DNA of 64,000 nt from Thermosulfurimonas dismutans (lineage in GTDB: Bacteria > Desulfobacterota > Thermodesulfobacteria > Thermodesulfobacteriales > Thermodesulfobacteriaceae): the NCBI GenBank assembly GCA_011322625.1, contig DRMH01000012.1, forward strand, positions 32,387 to 96,386, in the 5' to 3' direction. Below the pieces are notes generated by a model. It saw only the letters and a list, made by a program, of their open reading frames with translations, searched no databases and was not told where the DNA came from. The first letter of the stretch is position 1, and each line of letters begins with the position of its first letter. Positions 49,233-57,224 of this stretch are shown here, in pieces. A program made the translations under genes and the position numbers.

Positions 49233-50454
49233 GACGCAGGACCTCCGCCGGAGGGAGCTTGGCCGCCTGGCGCGCCGGAAAGAGGGCCGCAAGCAGGGTC
49301 AGGATCAGGGCCGAGATTACGATGATGGTTACATCCAGGGCTTCCACCCGCACCGGTAAATAGTCCACGGGATATACATCGCCGGGCAACCGGATCACCG
49401 GATACCGGGCCAGAAAGGCGCAGAGGGCAAGCCCCAGGGAGAGTCCCAGTCCGGTACCCAGGCCCCCCAGGAGCAACCCGCACCAGAGGAACAGGCGCAG
49501 AATGCTTCGTTCCGTGGCCCCCAGGGCCTTGAGCAGAGCGATATCCGGTCGTTTTTCCGAGATGAGCATGATCAGAGCGGCCACGATATTGAAGGCCGCC
49601 ACCACCACGATGAGGGTGAGGACCACGAACATGCCGGTCTTTTCCAGTTTGAGGGCCGAGAAAAGGCTTCGATTCAGGGTCTGCCAGTCCACCACATAGT
49701 AGGGGTAACCCAGGCTGGTGCGGATGAAACGGGCCAGTTTGCGGGCCTGGAAGGGGTGGAGAAGTTTGATTTCCAGGCCGGTTACCGCTTCCGGGGTCCC
49801 GGTAACCCGGCGGGCGGTGGAAAGCGGAGCCAGGGCCAAGGAGAGGTCGTAATCATAAAGACCGGTCTCAAAGATGGCCGCCACCCTGAGGGTGACGAAC
49901 CGGGGCATCAGGCCCAGGGGGGTGATGCGCCCCTGCGGCAGCAGCAATCTTACCCGATCCCCCACGCTAACCCTCAGCCGTTCGGCCAGACGCCGACCCA
50001 GGAATACCGGAGGCGGGGATCCTTTATCCGTAAGCTCTCCTGAGAGGAGGTGCAGGGTCTTGAGGTGTCGGATCTCCTCAAGCGGGATGCCCTTGAGAAA
50101 TACTCCGGCCTCCCCGGAGGGGGAGATCAGCAATCCCTGTTCGGAGATAAAGGGATAGATGCCCTCGAGCTTTATGCCTTTGCGCCGGGCCAGCTCTTCG
50201 AGGCGCCGGCCGATTTTTTTAAATTCCGTAAAGGGGCCATAGACCCGCTCCACCACCAGATGGGGATTGGCCGAGAGGATCTTTTCCTTCAGGATATCCT
50301 GAAAACCGCTCATCACCGCGATAACCACGATCAGGGCCGCCACTCCGATGGTTATACCGGCTACGGAGATATTGGCGATGACTCCGGTAAGGCGATCCCG
50401 CTTGCGGGAGAAGACGTACCGCCGGGCCACAAACCATTCAAAGGAAAATCCCAT
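49225..50454 (-). CDS. Lipoprotein-releasing ABC transporter permease (LolC/E family)
   Basis: FEWFVARRYVFSRKRDRLTGVIANISVAGITIGVAALIVVIAVMSGFQDILKEKIL; FtsX-like C-terminal TM region. Confidence 0.93.
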   Translation of the reverse strand: MGFSFEWFVARRYVFSRKRDRLTGVIANISVAGITIGVAALIVVIAVMSGFQDILKEKILSANPHLVVERVYGPFTEFKKIGRRLEELARRKGIKLEGIYPFISEQGLLISPSGEAGVFLKGIPLEEIRHLKTLHLLSGELTDKGSPPPVFLGRRLAERLRVSVGDRVRLLLPQGRITPLGLMPRFVTLRVAAIFETGLYDYDLSLALAPLSTARRVTGTPEAVTGLEIKLLHPFQARKLARFIRTSLGYPYYVVDWQTLNRSLFSALKLEKTGMFVVLTLIVVVAAFNIVAALIMLISEKRPDIALLKALGATERSILRLFLWCGLLLGGLGTGLGLSLGLALCAFLARYPVIRLPGDVYPVDYLPVRVEALDVTIIVISALILTLLAALFPARQAAKLPPAEVLRHG

Positions 50455-51947
50455 CAGGCCTCCGGTCGGAGATGCGGAAAGAGGATCACCTCCCGGATGG
50501 ACGGAGAGTCGGTGAAGAGCATTACCACCCGGTCGATGCCGATGCCCTCTCCGGCCGCCGGGGGCATACCGTACTCCAGCGCCCGGACGAAGTCCTCGTC
50601 TATCTCGGGATGGATCTCCGGGTCGTCCTCCAGGCGTTTCCGGATCTGTTCCTCGAATCGGGCCCGCTGATCGCGGGGATCGTTTAGTTCGGAGAAGGCG
50701 TTGGCCACCTCCCGTCCGGCTACAATAAGCTCAAAACGGTCGGTGATGGAGGGGTCCCGGTCGTTACGACGGGCCAGGGGCGAAAGCTCCACCGGAAACT
50801 CGGTAATGAAGGTGGGCTGGATGAGCTTGGGTTCCACCAGGGCGTCAAAGAGTTTGGCCCAGAGCTTCTGGAGAACGGGTTCGCGTGGATCCACCTTGAT
50901 TCCCTTTTCGGCGGCAAACTCCAGGATCTTCTCCCTGGACTCGAGTATCTCTTCCGGCACCCCTCCGATCTCTATCAGGGCCCGTCGATAGGGGATCCTG
51001 GGCCAGGGCGGAGTGAAGTCTATCTCCTGCCCCTGGTAGGTAATTTTCGGGCTTCCGTAAAGTTCCAGGGCCAGCCCCACAAAGATCTCCTCGGTGCGGC
51101 GCATGAGGTCTTCATAAGTGGCATAGGCCTCGTAGAATTCCAGCATGGTGAATTCGGGGTTGTGCTGGGTGGAAATGCCCTCGTTACGGAAGTTGCGGTT
51201 GAGCTCAAAGACCCGTTCGAAGCCTCCCACCAGGAGTCTTTTGAGATAGAGTTCCGGAGCAATGCGCAGATAGAGTTCGAGATCCAGGGCGTGATGATAG
51301 GTCTTAAACGGTCGGGCCGTGGCTCCGCCGGGGATGGGCTGCATCATGGGGGTTTCCACCTCCAGGAAACCGTTAGAGATGAAATAATCCCGCAGATAGT
51401 GAATGATGCGGGTGCGGGTGCGAAAGATCTCCCGCACGCGGGGATTCATGATCAGGTCCACGTAGCGCATACGATAGCGGAGTTCGGTGTCCCGGAGTCC
51501 GTGAAATTTTTCGGGAAGGGGACGGAAAGCCTTGGTGATCAGCCGTATATCCCTGGCCAGCACGGTGAGCTCCCCGGTTTTGGTGCGAAAGAGCGGCCCT
51601 TCCACCCCGATGATATCCCCGATGTCAAAGTACTTTTTAAAGAGTTTAAATTTTTCCTCTCCCACTTCGTCGCGTTTTACAAAGACCTGGATGCGACCGG
51701 TCTCATCCTGGATATGGGTGAAGACGGCCTTACCGAAGTCCCGTCGGGCCATCATTCGTCCGGCCAGCCGGAAGGTCTGTTCCAGTTTTTCCAGGGCCTG
51801 CTGATCGTATTCCCGGAAGAGTTCCTGGAGTACTCCGGCCCGATCCGTGGGCCGGAAATCGTTGGGGAAGAGGGGATGTCCCATCTGCTCCAGTTCCTCG
51901 GCCTTCCTGCGCCGGACCTCCAGAACCGTACTTTCCTCCTTCACCAC
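50454..51947 (-). CDS. lysS: Lysyl-tRNA synthetase, class II
   Basis: RHRD-type motif RYVDLIMNPRVREIFRTRTRIIHYLRDYF, FLEVETPMMQPIPGGATARPFKTYHHALD, GIGIDRVVMLFTDSPSIREVILFPHLRP. Confidence 0.97.
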   Translation of the reverse strand: MVKEESTVLEVRRRKAEELEQMGHPLFPNDFRPTDRAGVLQELFREYDQQALEKLEQTFRLAGRMMARRDFGKAVFTHIQDETGRIQVFVKRDEVGEEKFKLFKKYFDIGDIIGVEGPLFRTKTGELTVLARDIRLITKAFRPLPEKFHGLRDTELRYRMRYVDLIMNPRVREIFRTRTRIIHYLRDYFISNGFLEVETPMMQPIPGGATARPFKTYHHALDLELYLRIAPELYLKRLLVGGFERVFELNRNFRNEGISTQHNPEFTMLEFYEAYATYEDLMRRTEEIFVGLALELYGSPKITYQGQEIDFTPPWPRIPYRRALIEIGGVPEEILESREKILEFAAEKGIKVDPREPVLQKLWAKLFDALVEPKLIQPTFITEFPVELSPLARRNDRDPSITDRFELIVAGREVANAFSELNDPRDQRARFEEQIRKRLEDDPEIHPEIDEDFVRALEYGMPPAAGEGIGIDRVVMLFTDSPSIREVILFPHLRPEA

Positions 51948-52318
51948 CTTCCTCCTAAAAGGGATGTGTCCGAAAGCATATTGTTTTCTCGGGAATTCTT
52001 CAAGCCCGTGCCTTCTCTTTGGCCGGAGTCTTTTCCCTCCCGGGCTCGATTTAAAGTTTTATAGCCCGATCAGCCTGTTCCCCTTGTCAGAAGGTCAAAT
52101 TTTTGGGATAATTGGAAAAGGAATTGTTTTTTTGAGTTGGTAGGAGATGGATGCGCCCGGGGGAGCATTGTTTTCCTGTAATTGCTGCGTGACTCATCGT
52201 ATCATAAAAGAATATAATCTTTTCTCGCTCCCCGATCTATTTTCAAAGATTTTGCCAACTCCTCCCTATCCACTCCTGGTTTTTTTCATGCTTTCTCGGC
52301 CAAGAGAATCTTTTTGGC

Positions 52319-52346
52319 CTTATATCATCCGTCAGCTTTTTGTCAA
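52319..52346 (-). promoter_or_regulatory. Candidate strong sigma70 promoter on minus strand, upstream of lysS
   Basis: Minus strand TTGACA - 16 nt - TATAAG; implies an approximately 360-nt leader to lysS (start 51947) if it drives that operon. Confidence 0.5.
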
Positions 52347-52460
52347 ATTAAATACAAATTGTTTTTTGAAAAGTATTCAAAAAATATGGATAAAATTAAT
52401 ATTTTACATTGAAACATAGAATTATAAAAATTAATGGCAAAATTCTGGAATTTAGGGCAA

Positions 52461-52489
52461 TTGATTTATTGAAAAATAAGAGCTAAAAA
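52461..52489 (+). promoter_or_regulatory. Candidate cassette-array promoter (Pc-like)
   Basis: TTGATT - 17 nt - TAAAAA about 50 nt before the first GTTAGA core; AT-rich background makes chance matches likely. Confidence 0.3.
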
Positions 52490-52575
52490 TTTCTTAATAT
52501 AAACCCTTAAATCGGGGCCTCTATCTAATTAAAAGTAATGTTAGAAAAAATAATAAAAAAACAGAGATTAAAAAG

Positions 52576-52935
52576 ATGACTCGTGAACAATTTTTAAAAA
52601 AGTTACAGGAAGAAATTCCATATATTAAAGCTCATGAAGAAGATGATTGGGATTGGTACAATGAGGGGATGGAATTTCTCGAAAAAGGAGAACTGGAAAA
52701 AGCGGAGAAGAAATTTAAAGAGTTAATATTATCACAACCAGAACATCATGATGGGTATGAAGGGCTCGCCAGAGTTTATATGATGAAAGGAAGATTAAAA
52801 GAAGCAATATTTTTAATTGAAGAAGCTATTAAATTAGCAGAACGATTTTTAGAAGATGGTAGTCTGGATATAGAAGTTTTAGAAGAGTTAAAGCAATTAC
52901 GAGAGGAGATAAAAGGAAGAATACAACCTATCTAA
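52576..52935 (+). CDS. Cassette 1: TPR-repeat hypothetical protein
   Basis: YNEGMEFLEKGELEKAEKKFKELILSQPEHHDGYEGLARVYMMKGRLKEAIFLIEEAIKLA; stop codon lies in the TCTAAC box of attC1. Confidence 0.8.
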   Translation: MTREQFLKKLQEEIPYIKAHEEDDWDWYNEGMEFLEKGELEKAEKKFKELILSQPEHHDGYEGLARVYMMKGRLKEAIFLIEEAIKLAERFLEDGSLDIEVLEELKQLREEIKGRIQPI

Positions 52936-52990
52936 CAACTCTCTTCAGCGGACCCGGCATACTGCCGGGCCGCTGATTTTTAGCGTTAGA
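52931..52990 (+). repeat. attC site 1
   Basis: TCTAACAACTCTCTTCAGCGGACCCGGCATACTGCCGGGCCGCTGATTTTTAGCGTTAGA: CAGCGG-(A)-CCCGGCA / TGCCGGG-CCGCTG hairpin with bulged A and TCTAAC/GTTAGA outer boxes. Confidence 0.9.
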
Positions 52991-52995
52991 AAAAC

Positions 52996-53253
52996 ATGCC
53001 TATAATAAGCAGATTTTTAGGAATTCTCATTGTTATGTATTATCGAGATCATCTACCTCCTCATTTTCACGCCAAATACGGTGAATACGAAATTATTGTG
53101 GACATTAACTCCGGTCTCGTGGAAGGGAAATTCCCTAAAAGGGCTTTACGGCTGGTTCTAGAATGGTATGAATTATATAAGGAAGAATTATTGAGAAATT
53201 GGGAAAAAATGCAAAAGGGAGAACCTCCCGACCCAATACCTCCTTTGGAGTAA
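52996..53253 (+). CDS. Cassette 2: DUF4160 domain-containing protein
   Basis: MPIISRFLGILIVMYYRDHLPPHFHAKYGEYEIIVDINSGLVEGKFPKRALRLVLEW. Confidence 0.9.
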   Translation: MPIISRFLGILIVMYYRDHLPPHFHAKYGEYEIIVDINSGLVEGKFPKRALRLVLEWYELYKEELLRNWEKMQKGEPPDPIPPLE

Positions 53254-53257
53254 AGAT

Positions 53258-53551
53258 ATGAAAGATATGTTTATAAAAATAAAAAAAGCAGAATATATTA
53301 GAGATTACAAAATTAAGATAACTTTTGATGATGGGAGCGAAGGAATTGTAGATTTATCTGAAAGTTTAGAGGGTAAAGTTTTTGAAAGTTTAAAAGATAA
53401 GAAAAATTTCTCAAAATTTAAAGTAGATGAAGAGTTAGGAACGATCGTCTGGGAAAATGGTGCAGATTTAGCTCCAGAATATCTTTATTTTTTAGCTTTT
53501 AAAGATCGTAAAGATTTGCAATCAAAATTTAAAGAGTGGAAATACATCTAA
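53258..53551 (+). CDS. Cassette 2: DUF2442 domain-containing protein
   Basis: KITFDDGSEGIVDLSESLEGKVFESLKD..FSKFKVDEELGTIVWENGADLAPEYLY; stop overlaps attC2. Confidence 0.9.
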   Translation: MKDMFIKIKKAEYIRDYKIKITFDDGSEGIVDLSESLEGKVFESLKDKKNFSKFKVDEELGTIVWENGADLAPEYLYFLAFKDRKDLQSKFKEWKYI

Positions 53552-53606
53552 CAAACCTCTTCAGTGGACCCGGCTTAACGCCGGGCCGCTGAGTTTGAGC
53601 GTTAGA
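53547..53606 (+). repeat. attC site 2
   Basis: TCTAACAAACCTCTTCAGTGGACCCGGCTTAACGCCGGGCCGCTGAGTTTGAGCGTTAGA: CAGTGG-(A)-CCCGGC / GCCGGG-CCGCTG, one G:T wobble, same bulged A. Confidence 0.9.
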
Positions 53607-53638
53607 AAAAATAATAATTAATTCGAGGTGATGTAAAA

Positions 53639-53848
53639 ATGAAACTTAAAATTATTTTAGAACCAAGTGAAGAAGGGGGATATACTGTATATGTTCCCAG
53701 TTTGCCAGGATGTATCAGTGAGGGAGATACCAAAGAAGAAGCCCTTAAAAATATTAAAGAAGCCATAGAATTATATCTTGAACCGGTTGAAGATGATTTG
53801 ATACCTTTTGAACAAACGAAAATGGAAATAATCGAATTAACTTTATGA
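53639..53848 (+). CDS. hicB: Cassette 3: HicB-family antitoxin
   Basis: MKLKIILEPSEEGGYTVYVPSLPGCISEGDTKEEALKNIKEAIELYLE. Confidence 0.92.
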   Translation: MKLKIILEPSEEGGYTVYVPSLPGCISEGDTKEEALKNIKEAIELYLEPVEDDLIPFEQTKMEIIELTL

Positions 53849-54072
53849 GCAAAGTACCCAGTTTGAATTATGATAAAGTTATAAAGGCTCTTCAGAGAGA
53901 TGGATGGGTTGTGGTAAGGCAGAAAGGAAGTCATATTCGATTACATAAATACACAAAAGATAAGAAATTAAAATTGATAGTTCCCGCGCATAAACCTATT
54001 AAAAGATCAACGCTGGCTCATATATTGAAACAAGCTGGATTGACTATAGAAGAATTCTTGAAGCTTTTATAA
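53845..54072 (+). CDS. hicA: Cassette 3: HicA-family mRNA interferase toxin
   Basis: LNYDKVIKALQRDGWVVVRQKGSHIRLHK..LIVPAHKPIKRSTLAHILKQAGLTIEEFLKLL; ATGA overlap with hicB. Confidence 0.93.
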   Translation: MSKVPSLNYDKVIKALQRDGWVVVRQKGSHIRLHKYTKDKKLKLIVPAHKPIKRSTLAHILKQAGLTIEEFLKLL

Positions 54073-54075
54073 TTA

Positions 54076-54133
54076 TCTAACAACTCGCTTCAGCGGACCG
54101 GCGATACGCCGGCCGCTGAGTTGGGACGTTAGA
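54076..54133 (+). repeat. attC site 3
   Basis: TCTAACAACTCGCTTCAGCGGACCGGCGATACGCCGGCCGCTGAGTTGGGACGTTAGA: CAGCGG-(A)-CCGGCG / CGCCGG-CCGCTG with bulged A; GTTAGA overlaps the cusA stop. Confidence 0.9.
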
Positions 54134-57100
54134 TTTTTCGGCCCTGCCACCATTCGTAGAGTACGGGGATGAGGAAGAGGGTGACCAGGGTGGAGGTAAC
54201 CAGTCCCCCGATCATGGGGGCGGCGATGCGACGCATGACATCCGCCCCGGTCCCCCGAGACCAGAGAAGAGGCAGGAGCCCCACGATGGTGGTCATTACG
54301 GTCATCACCTTGGGACGCAGACGCAGCACCGCTCCCTCAATTACCGCTTCCCGCAGGTCGGCAGGATGGCGGAGTTTCCCGGATTCCAGGCGTTTTTTGC
54401 GGGCCACGTCCAGATAAACCAGCATTACCACCCCGGTTTCTGCCGCCACCCCGGCCAGGGCGATCATCCCCACCCCCACGGCCACGGAAAGATGATAGGA
54501 CAGAAGATAAAGAAGCCAGATGGAGCCCACCAGGGCGAAGGGCAGAGAAAGCATGATCAGGGTCACCTCCATAAAGTTACGGAAGTGAAGGTAAAGGAGA
54601 AAATAGATAAAAAACACGGTAAGAGGGATGAGCAGGGACAATCGGCGTTTGACCCGTTCCATAAAGAGGTATTGACCGCTCCACTCCAGAAAGTACCCCG
54701 GCGGAAGCTTTAACCTTTCCCGGACCAGCCGGCGGGCTTCTTGCACGTAGCTTCCTACATCTCTACCGGCTACATCCACATAGACATAACCCACCCGGAA
54801 GCCGTTTTCGTCCTTAATCATGGGAGGGCCGCCGATGGCCCGTATCTTTACCAGGTTCTTCAGGGGCACCATGGCCCCGGAGGGGGTCTTGATCAGGATT
54901 CGTTCCAGGTCCTCCGGAGTCTCCCGAAATTCCCGGGCGTACCGCACCAGAATGGGATAACGTTCCCGTCCCTCTACGGTGTAGCTCACGATGGTGCCTC
55001 CCACCGCGGTGCGGATGCGTTGCAGGACCTCCCCTACGTTCAGGCCGTAACGGGCGCAGGCCCACCGATCCGGGATCAGATCCACGTAGTAGCCTCCGAA
55101 GGTGCGTTCCGCATATACACTCCGGGTCCCCGGAAGATTCCGTAGCAGGGCCTCCAGTTCCTCACCGATGCGCTGGATCTGCCCCAGATCCTTACCGTAA
55201 ATCTTGATCCCTATGGGGGTGCGGATTCCGGTGGTGAGCATATCGATGCGGGCTTTTATGGGCATGGTCCAGGAATTGGTCCATCCCGGAAGACGTACCC
55301 GCTGATCCAGTTCGGAGATGAGTTTTTCCCAGGTCATTCCCGGACGCCACTGCCGGCGGGGTTTGAGAAGAATGGTGGTTTCCACCATGGAAAGGGGCGC
55401 GGGGTCGGTGGCTGTTTCCGCCCGGCCCACCTTACCGAAAACCCTCTTCACCTCGGGAAAACTGCGGATGAGGCGATCCTGAATCTGGAGGACCCTCACC
55501 GCCTCGGTGATGGAGATACCCGGGAGGGTGGTGGGCATGTAGAGGATGCTACCCTCGTTCAGCGGAGGCATAAATTCCGAACCCAGACGGGACCAGAGGG
55601 GCACGGTGAGCAGCAGGGCCACCAGGGAAGCCCCGAGTACGGCCCATTTGAACCGCAGGGCCAGCTTCAGCGCGGGACGATAAAGGGCTATGAGCAGGCG
55701 GGAGATGGGATTCTTCTCCTCGGATATGCCCCGTCGTACAAACCAGCTCATGAGGGCCGGGGCCAGGGTGATGGAGAGCAGGGCGGCAAAGAACATGGAA
55801 AAGGTCTTGGTAAAGGCCAGGGGCTTGAAGAGACGCCCCTCCTGGGCCTGAAGGGCGAAGACCGGGAGGAAGGAAAGGGTGATCACCAGGAGGGAGAAGA
55901 AGATAGGCGGCCCCACCTCCCGGGCGGCCCGCAGAATGATCTCCCGCCGGGCACCGGATTCGTGTTCCAGATGTTTGTGGGCGTTTTCCACCAGCACGAT
56001 CACCGCATCCACCATGGCTCCGATGGCGATGGCGATTCCTCCGAGGGACATGATGTTGGCGGTGATACGCAGCCAGTACATGGGAAGAAAGGAAAGGGCC
56101 ACCGCCACCGGGAGCACAATCACCGCCACAAGCGCCGAGGGAGGGTGGAGCAAAAAGATGAGGATCACCAGGGAGACCACCACCATCTCTTCCAGCAGGG
56201 TCTTTTTCAGGGTATGGATGGCCCGGAGGATGAGGTCCGACCGGTCATAGGTGGTAACGATTTTGACCCCCGGCGGAAGGGCGGGTTCGATCTCCTTCAG
56301 GCGTTCCTTCACCCGGCGGATGACATTAAGGGCGTTTTCCCCGTACCGCATGACCACGATTCCACCCACCACCTCGCCTTTCCCGTCGAGCTCGGCTGCT
56401 CCCCGGCGCAGGGCGGCACCGAGCCGGACTTCAGCCACGTCTTTCAGTCGAATCGGGGTCCCGGTGCGGGGGTCGTCGGCCACCACGATATTTTGCAGAT
56501 CCGTGAGGCTGCGAACGTAGCCCCGCCCCCGGATAAAGAATTCCCGCCCCGAGATTTCCAGTATCCGTCCCCCTACCTCCCGGTTGCTTTGTCGCACCGC
56601 CCGCACTATCTGCGGAAGGGAAAGGCCATGGGCGTAGAGTTTTACCGGATCGAGCAGGATCTGATATTCCTTGACGTATCCTCCCACACTGGCCACCTCG
56701 GCCACCCCGGGGACCGCCTCCAGCCAGTACTTGAGATAGAAGTCCTGGAAGGAGCGCAGCTCGGCCAGATCGTGGCGGCCGCTTTCATCCACCAGGGCGT
56801 ACTCGAAGACCCAGCCCACTCCGGTGGCGTCCGGCCCCAGGGTTACCCGGACCTCCGAGGGCAGACTACCTTTGACCCGGTCCAGATATTCCAGGACCCG
56901 GCTTCGGGCCCAGTAAAGGTCGGTTCCGTCCTGAAAGAGGATGTAGATAAAGGCCTGCCCGAAATAAGAATAGCCTCTTACGGTCTTTACCCGGGGGACG
57001 GAGACCAGGGCCGAGACCAGGGGATAGGTAACCTGATCCTCCATGAGATCCGGGCTGGCCCCGGGCCATTCGGCCACCAGGATTACCTGCACATCGGAGA

Positions 57101-57224
57101 GATCGGGTATGGCATCCAGAGGCACCCTCTTCAGGGCCCAGAGAGAGGCGGTGAGAAGAAAGGCGGTGAGGATGAGGACCAGAAAAGGATTTCGCCCGGA
57201 GACCTCAATGATGCGCGTGATCAC
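54129..57224 (-). CDS. cusA: CusA/CzcA-family heavy-metal efflux RND permease
   Basis: VPLDAIPDLSDVQVILVAEWPGASPDLMEDQVTYPLVSALVSVPRVKTVRGYSYFGQAFIYILF; GVKIVTTYDRSDLI; MTVMTTIVGLLPLLWSRGTGADVMRRIAAPMIGGLVTSTLVTLFLIPVLYEW. Confidence 0.95.
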   Translation of the reverse strand: MITRIIEVSGRNPFLVLILTAFLLTASLWALKRVPLDAIPDLSDVQVILVAEWPGASPDLMEDQVTYPLVSALVSVPRVKTVRGYSYFGQAFIYILFQDGTDLYWARSRVLEYLDRVKGSLPSEVRVTLGPDATGVGWVFEYALVDESGRHDLAELRSFQDFYLKYWLEAVPGVAEVASVGGYVKEYQILLDPVKLYAHGLSLPQIVRAVRQSNREVGGRILEISGREFFIRGRGYVRSLTDLQNIVVADDPRTGTPIRLKDVAEVRLGAALRRGAAELDGKGEVVGGIVVMRYGENALNVIRRVKERLKEIEPALPPGVKIVTTYDRSDLILRAIHTLKKTLLEEMVVVSLVILIFLLHPPSALVAVIVLPVAVALSFLPMYWLRITANIMSLGGIAIAIGAMVDAVIVLVENAHKHLEHESGARREIILRAAREVGPPIFFSLLVITLSFLPVFALQAQEGRLFKPLAFTKTFSMFFAALLSITLAPALMSWFVRRGISEEKNPISRLLIALYRPALKLALRFKWAVLGASLVALLLTVPLWSRLGSEFMPPLNEGSILYMPTTLPGISITEAVRVLQIQDRLIRSFPEVKRVFGKVGRAETATDPAPLSMVETTILLKPRRQWRPGMTWEKLISELDQRVRLPGWTNSWTMPIKARIDMLTTGIRTPIGIKIYGKDLGQIQRIGEELEALLRNLPGTRSVYAERTFGGYYVDLIPDRWACARYGLNVGEVLQRIRTAVGGTIVSYTVEGRERYPILVRYAREFRETPEDLERILIKTPSGAMVPLKNLVKIRAIGGPPMIKDENGFRVGYVYVDVAGRDVGSYVQEARRLVRERLKLPPGYFLEWSGQYLFMERVKRRLSLLIPLTVFFIYFLLYLHFRNFMEVTLIMLSLPFALVGSIWLLYLLSYHLSVAVGVGMIALAGVAAETGVVMLVYLDVARKKRLESGKLRHPADLREAVIEGAVLRLRPKVMTVMTTIVGLLPLLWSRGTGADVMRRIAAPMIGGLVTSTLVTLFLIPVLYEWWQGRKI

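Larger units (their letters stand above)
52540..54133 (+). mobile_element. Integron-type gene cassette array of three cassettes without visible integrase (CALIN-like)
   Basis: Four GTTAGA cores (52540, 52985, 53601, 54128) delimit three cassettes of about 445, 616 and 527 bp, each with gene(s) on + strand followed by a 58-60 bp attC hairpin; AT-rich island in GC-rich surroundings. Confidence 0.88.

Noticed and set aside
52147-52419. 90-aa ORF in the AT-rich spacer upstream of the cassettes
   Set aside because: No SD, odd composition, no recognisable family; probably chance.
53602-53934. 110-aa minus-strand ORF over hicB
   Set aside because: Antisense to the well-supported hicB/hicA pair; chance ORF in AT-rich DNA.
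52931-54133. Reading the three hairpins as terminators, REP elements or a CRISPR
   Set aside because: No T-runs after the stems, spacers are whole genes, and the conserved ends are the integron core boxes TCTAAC/GTTAGA.
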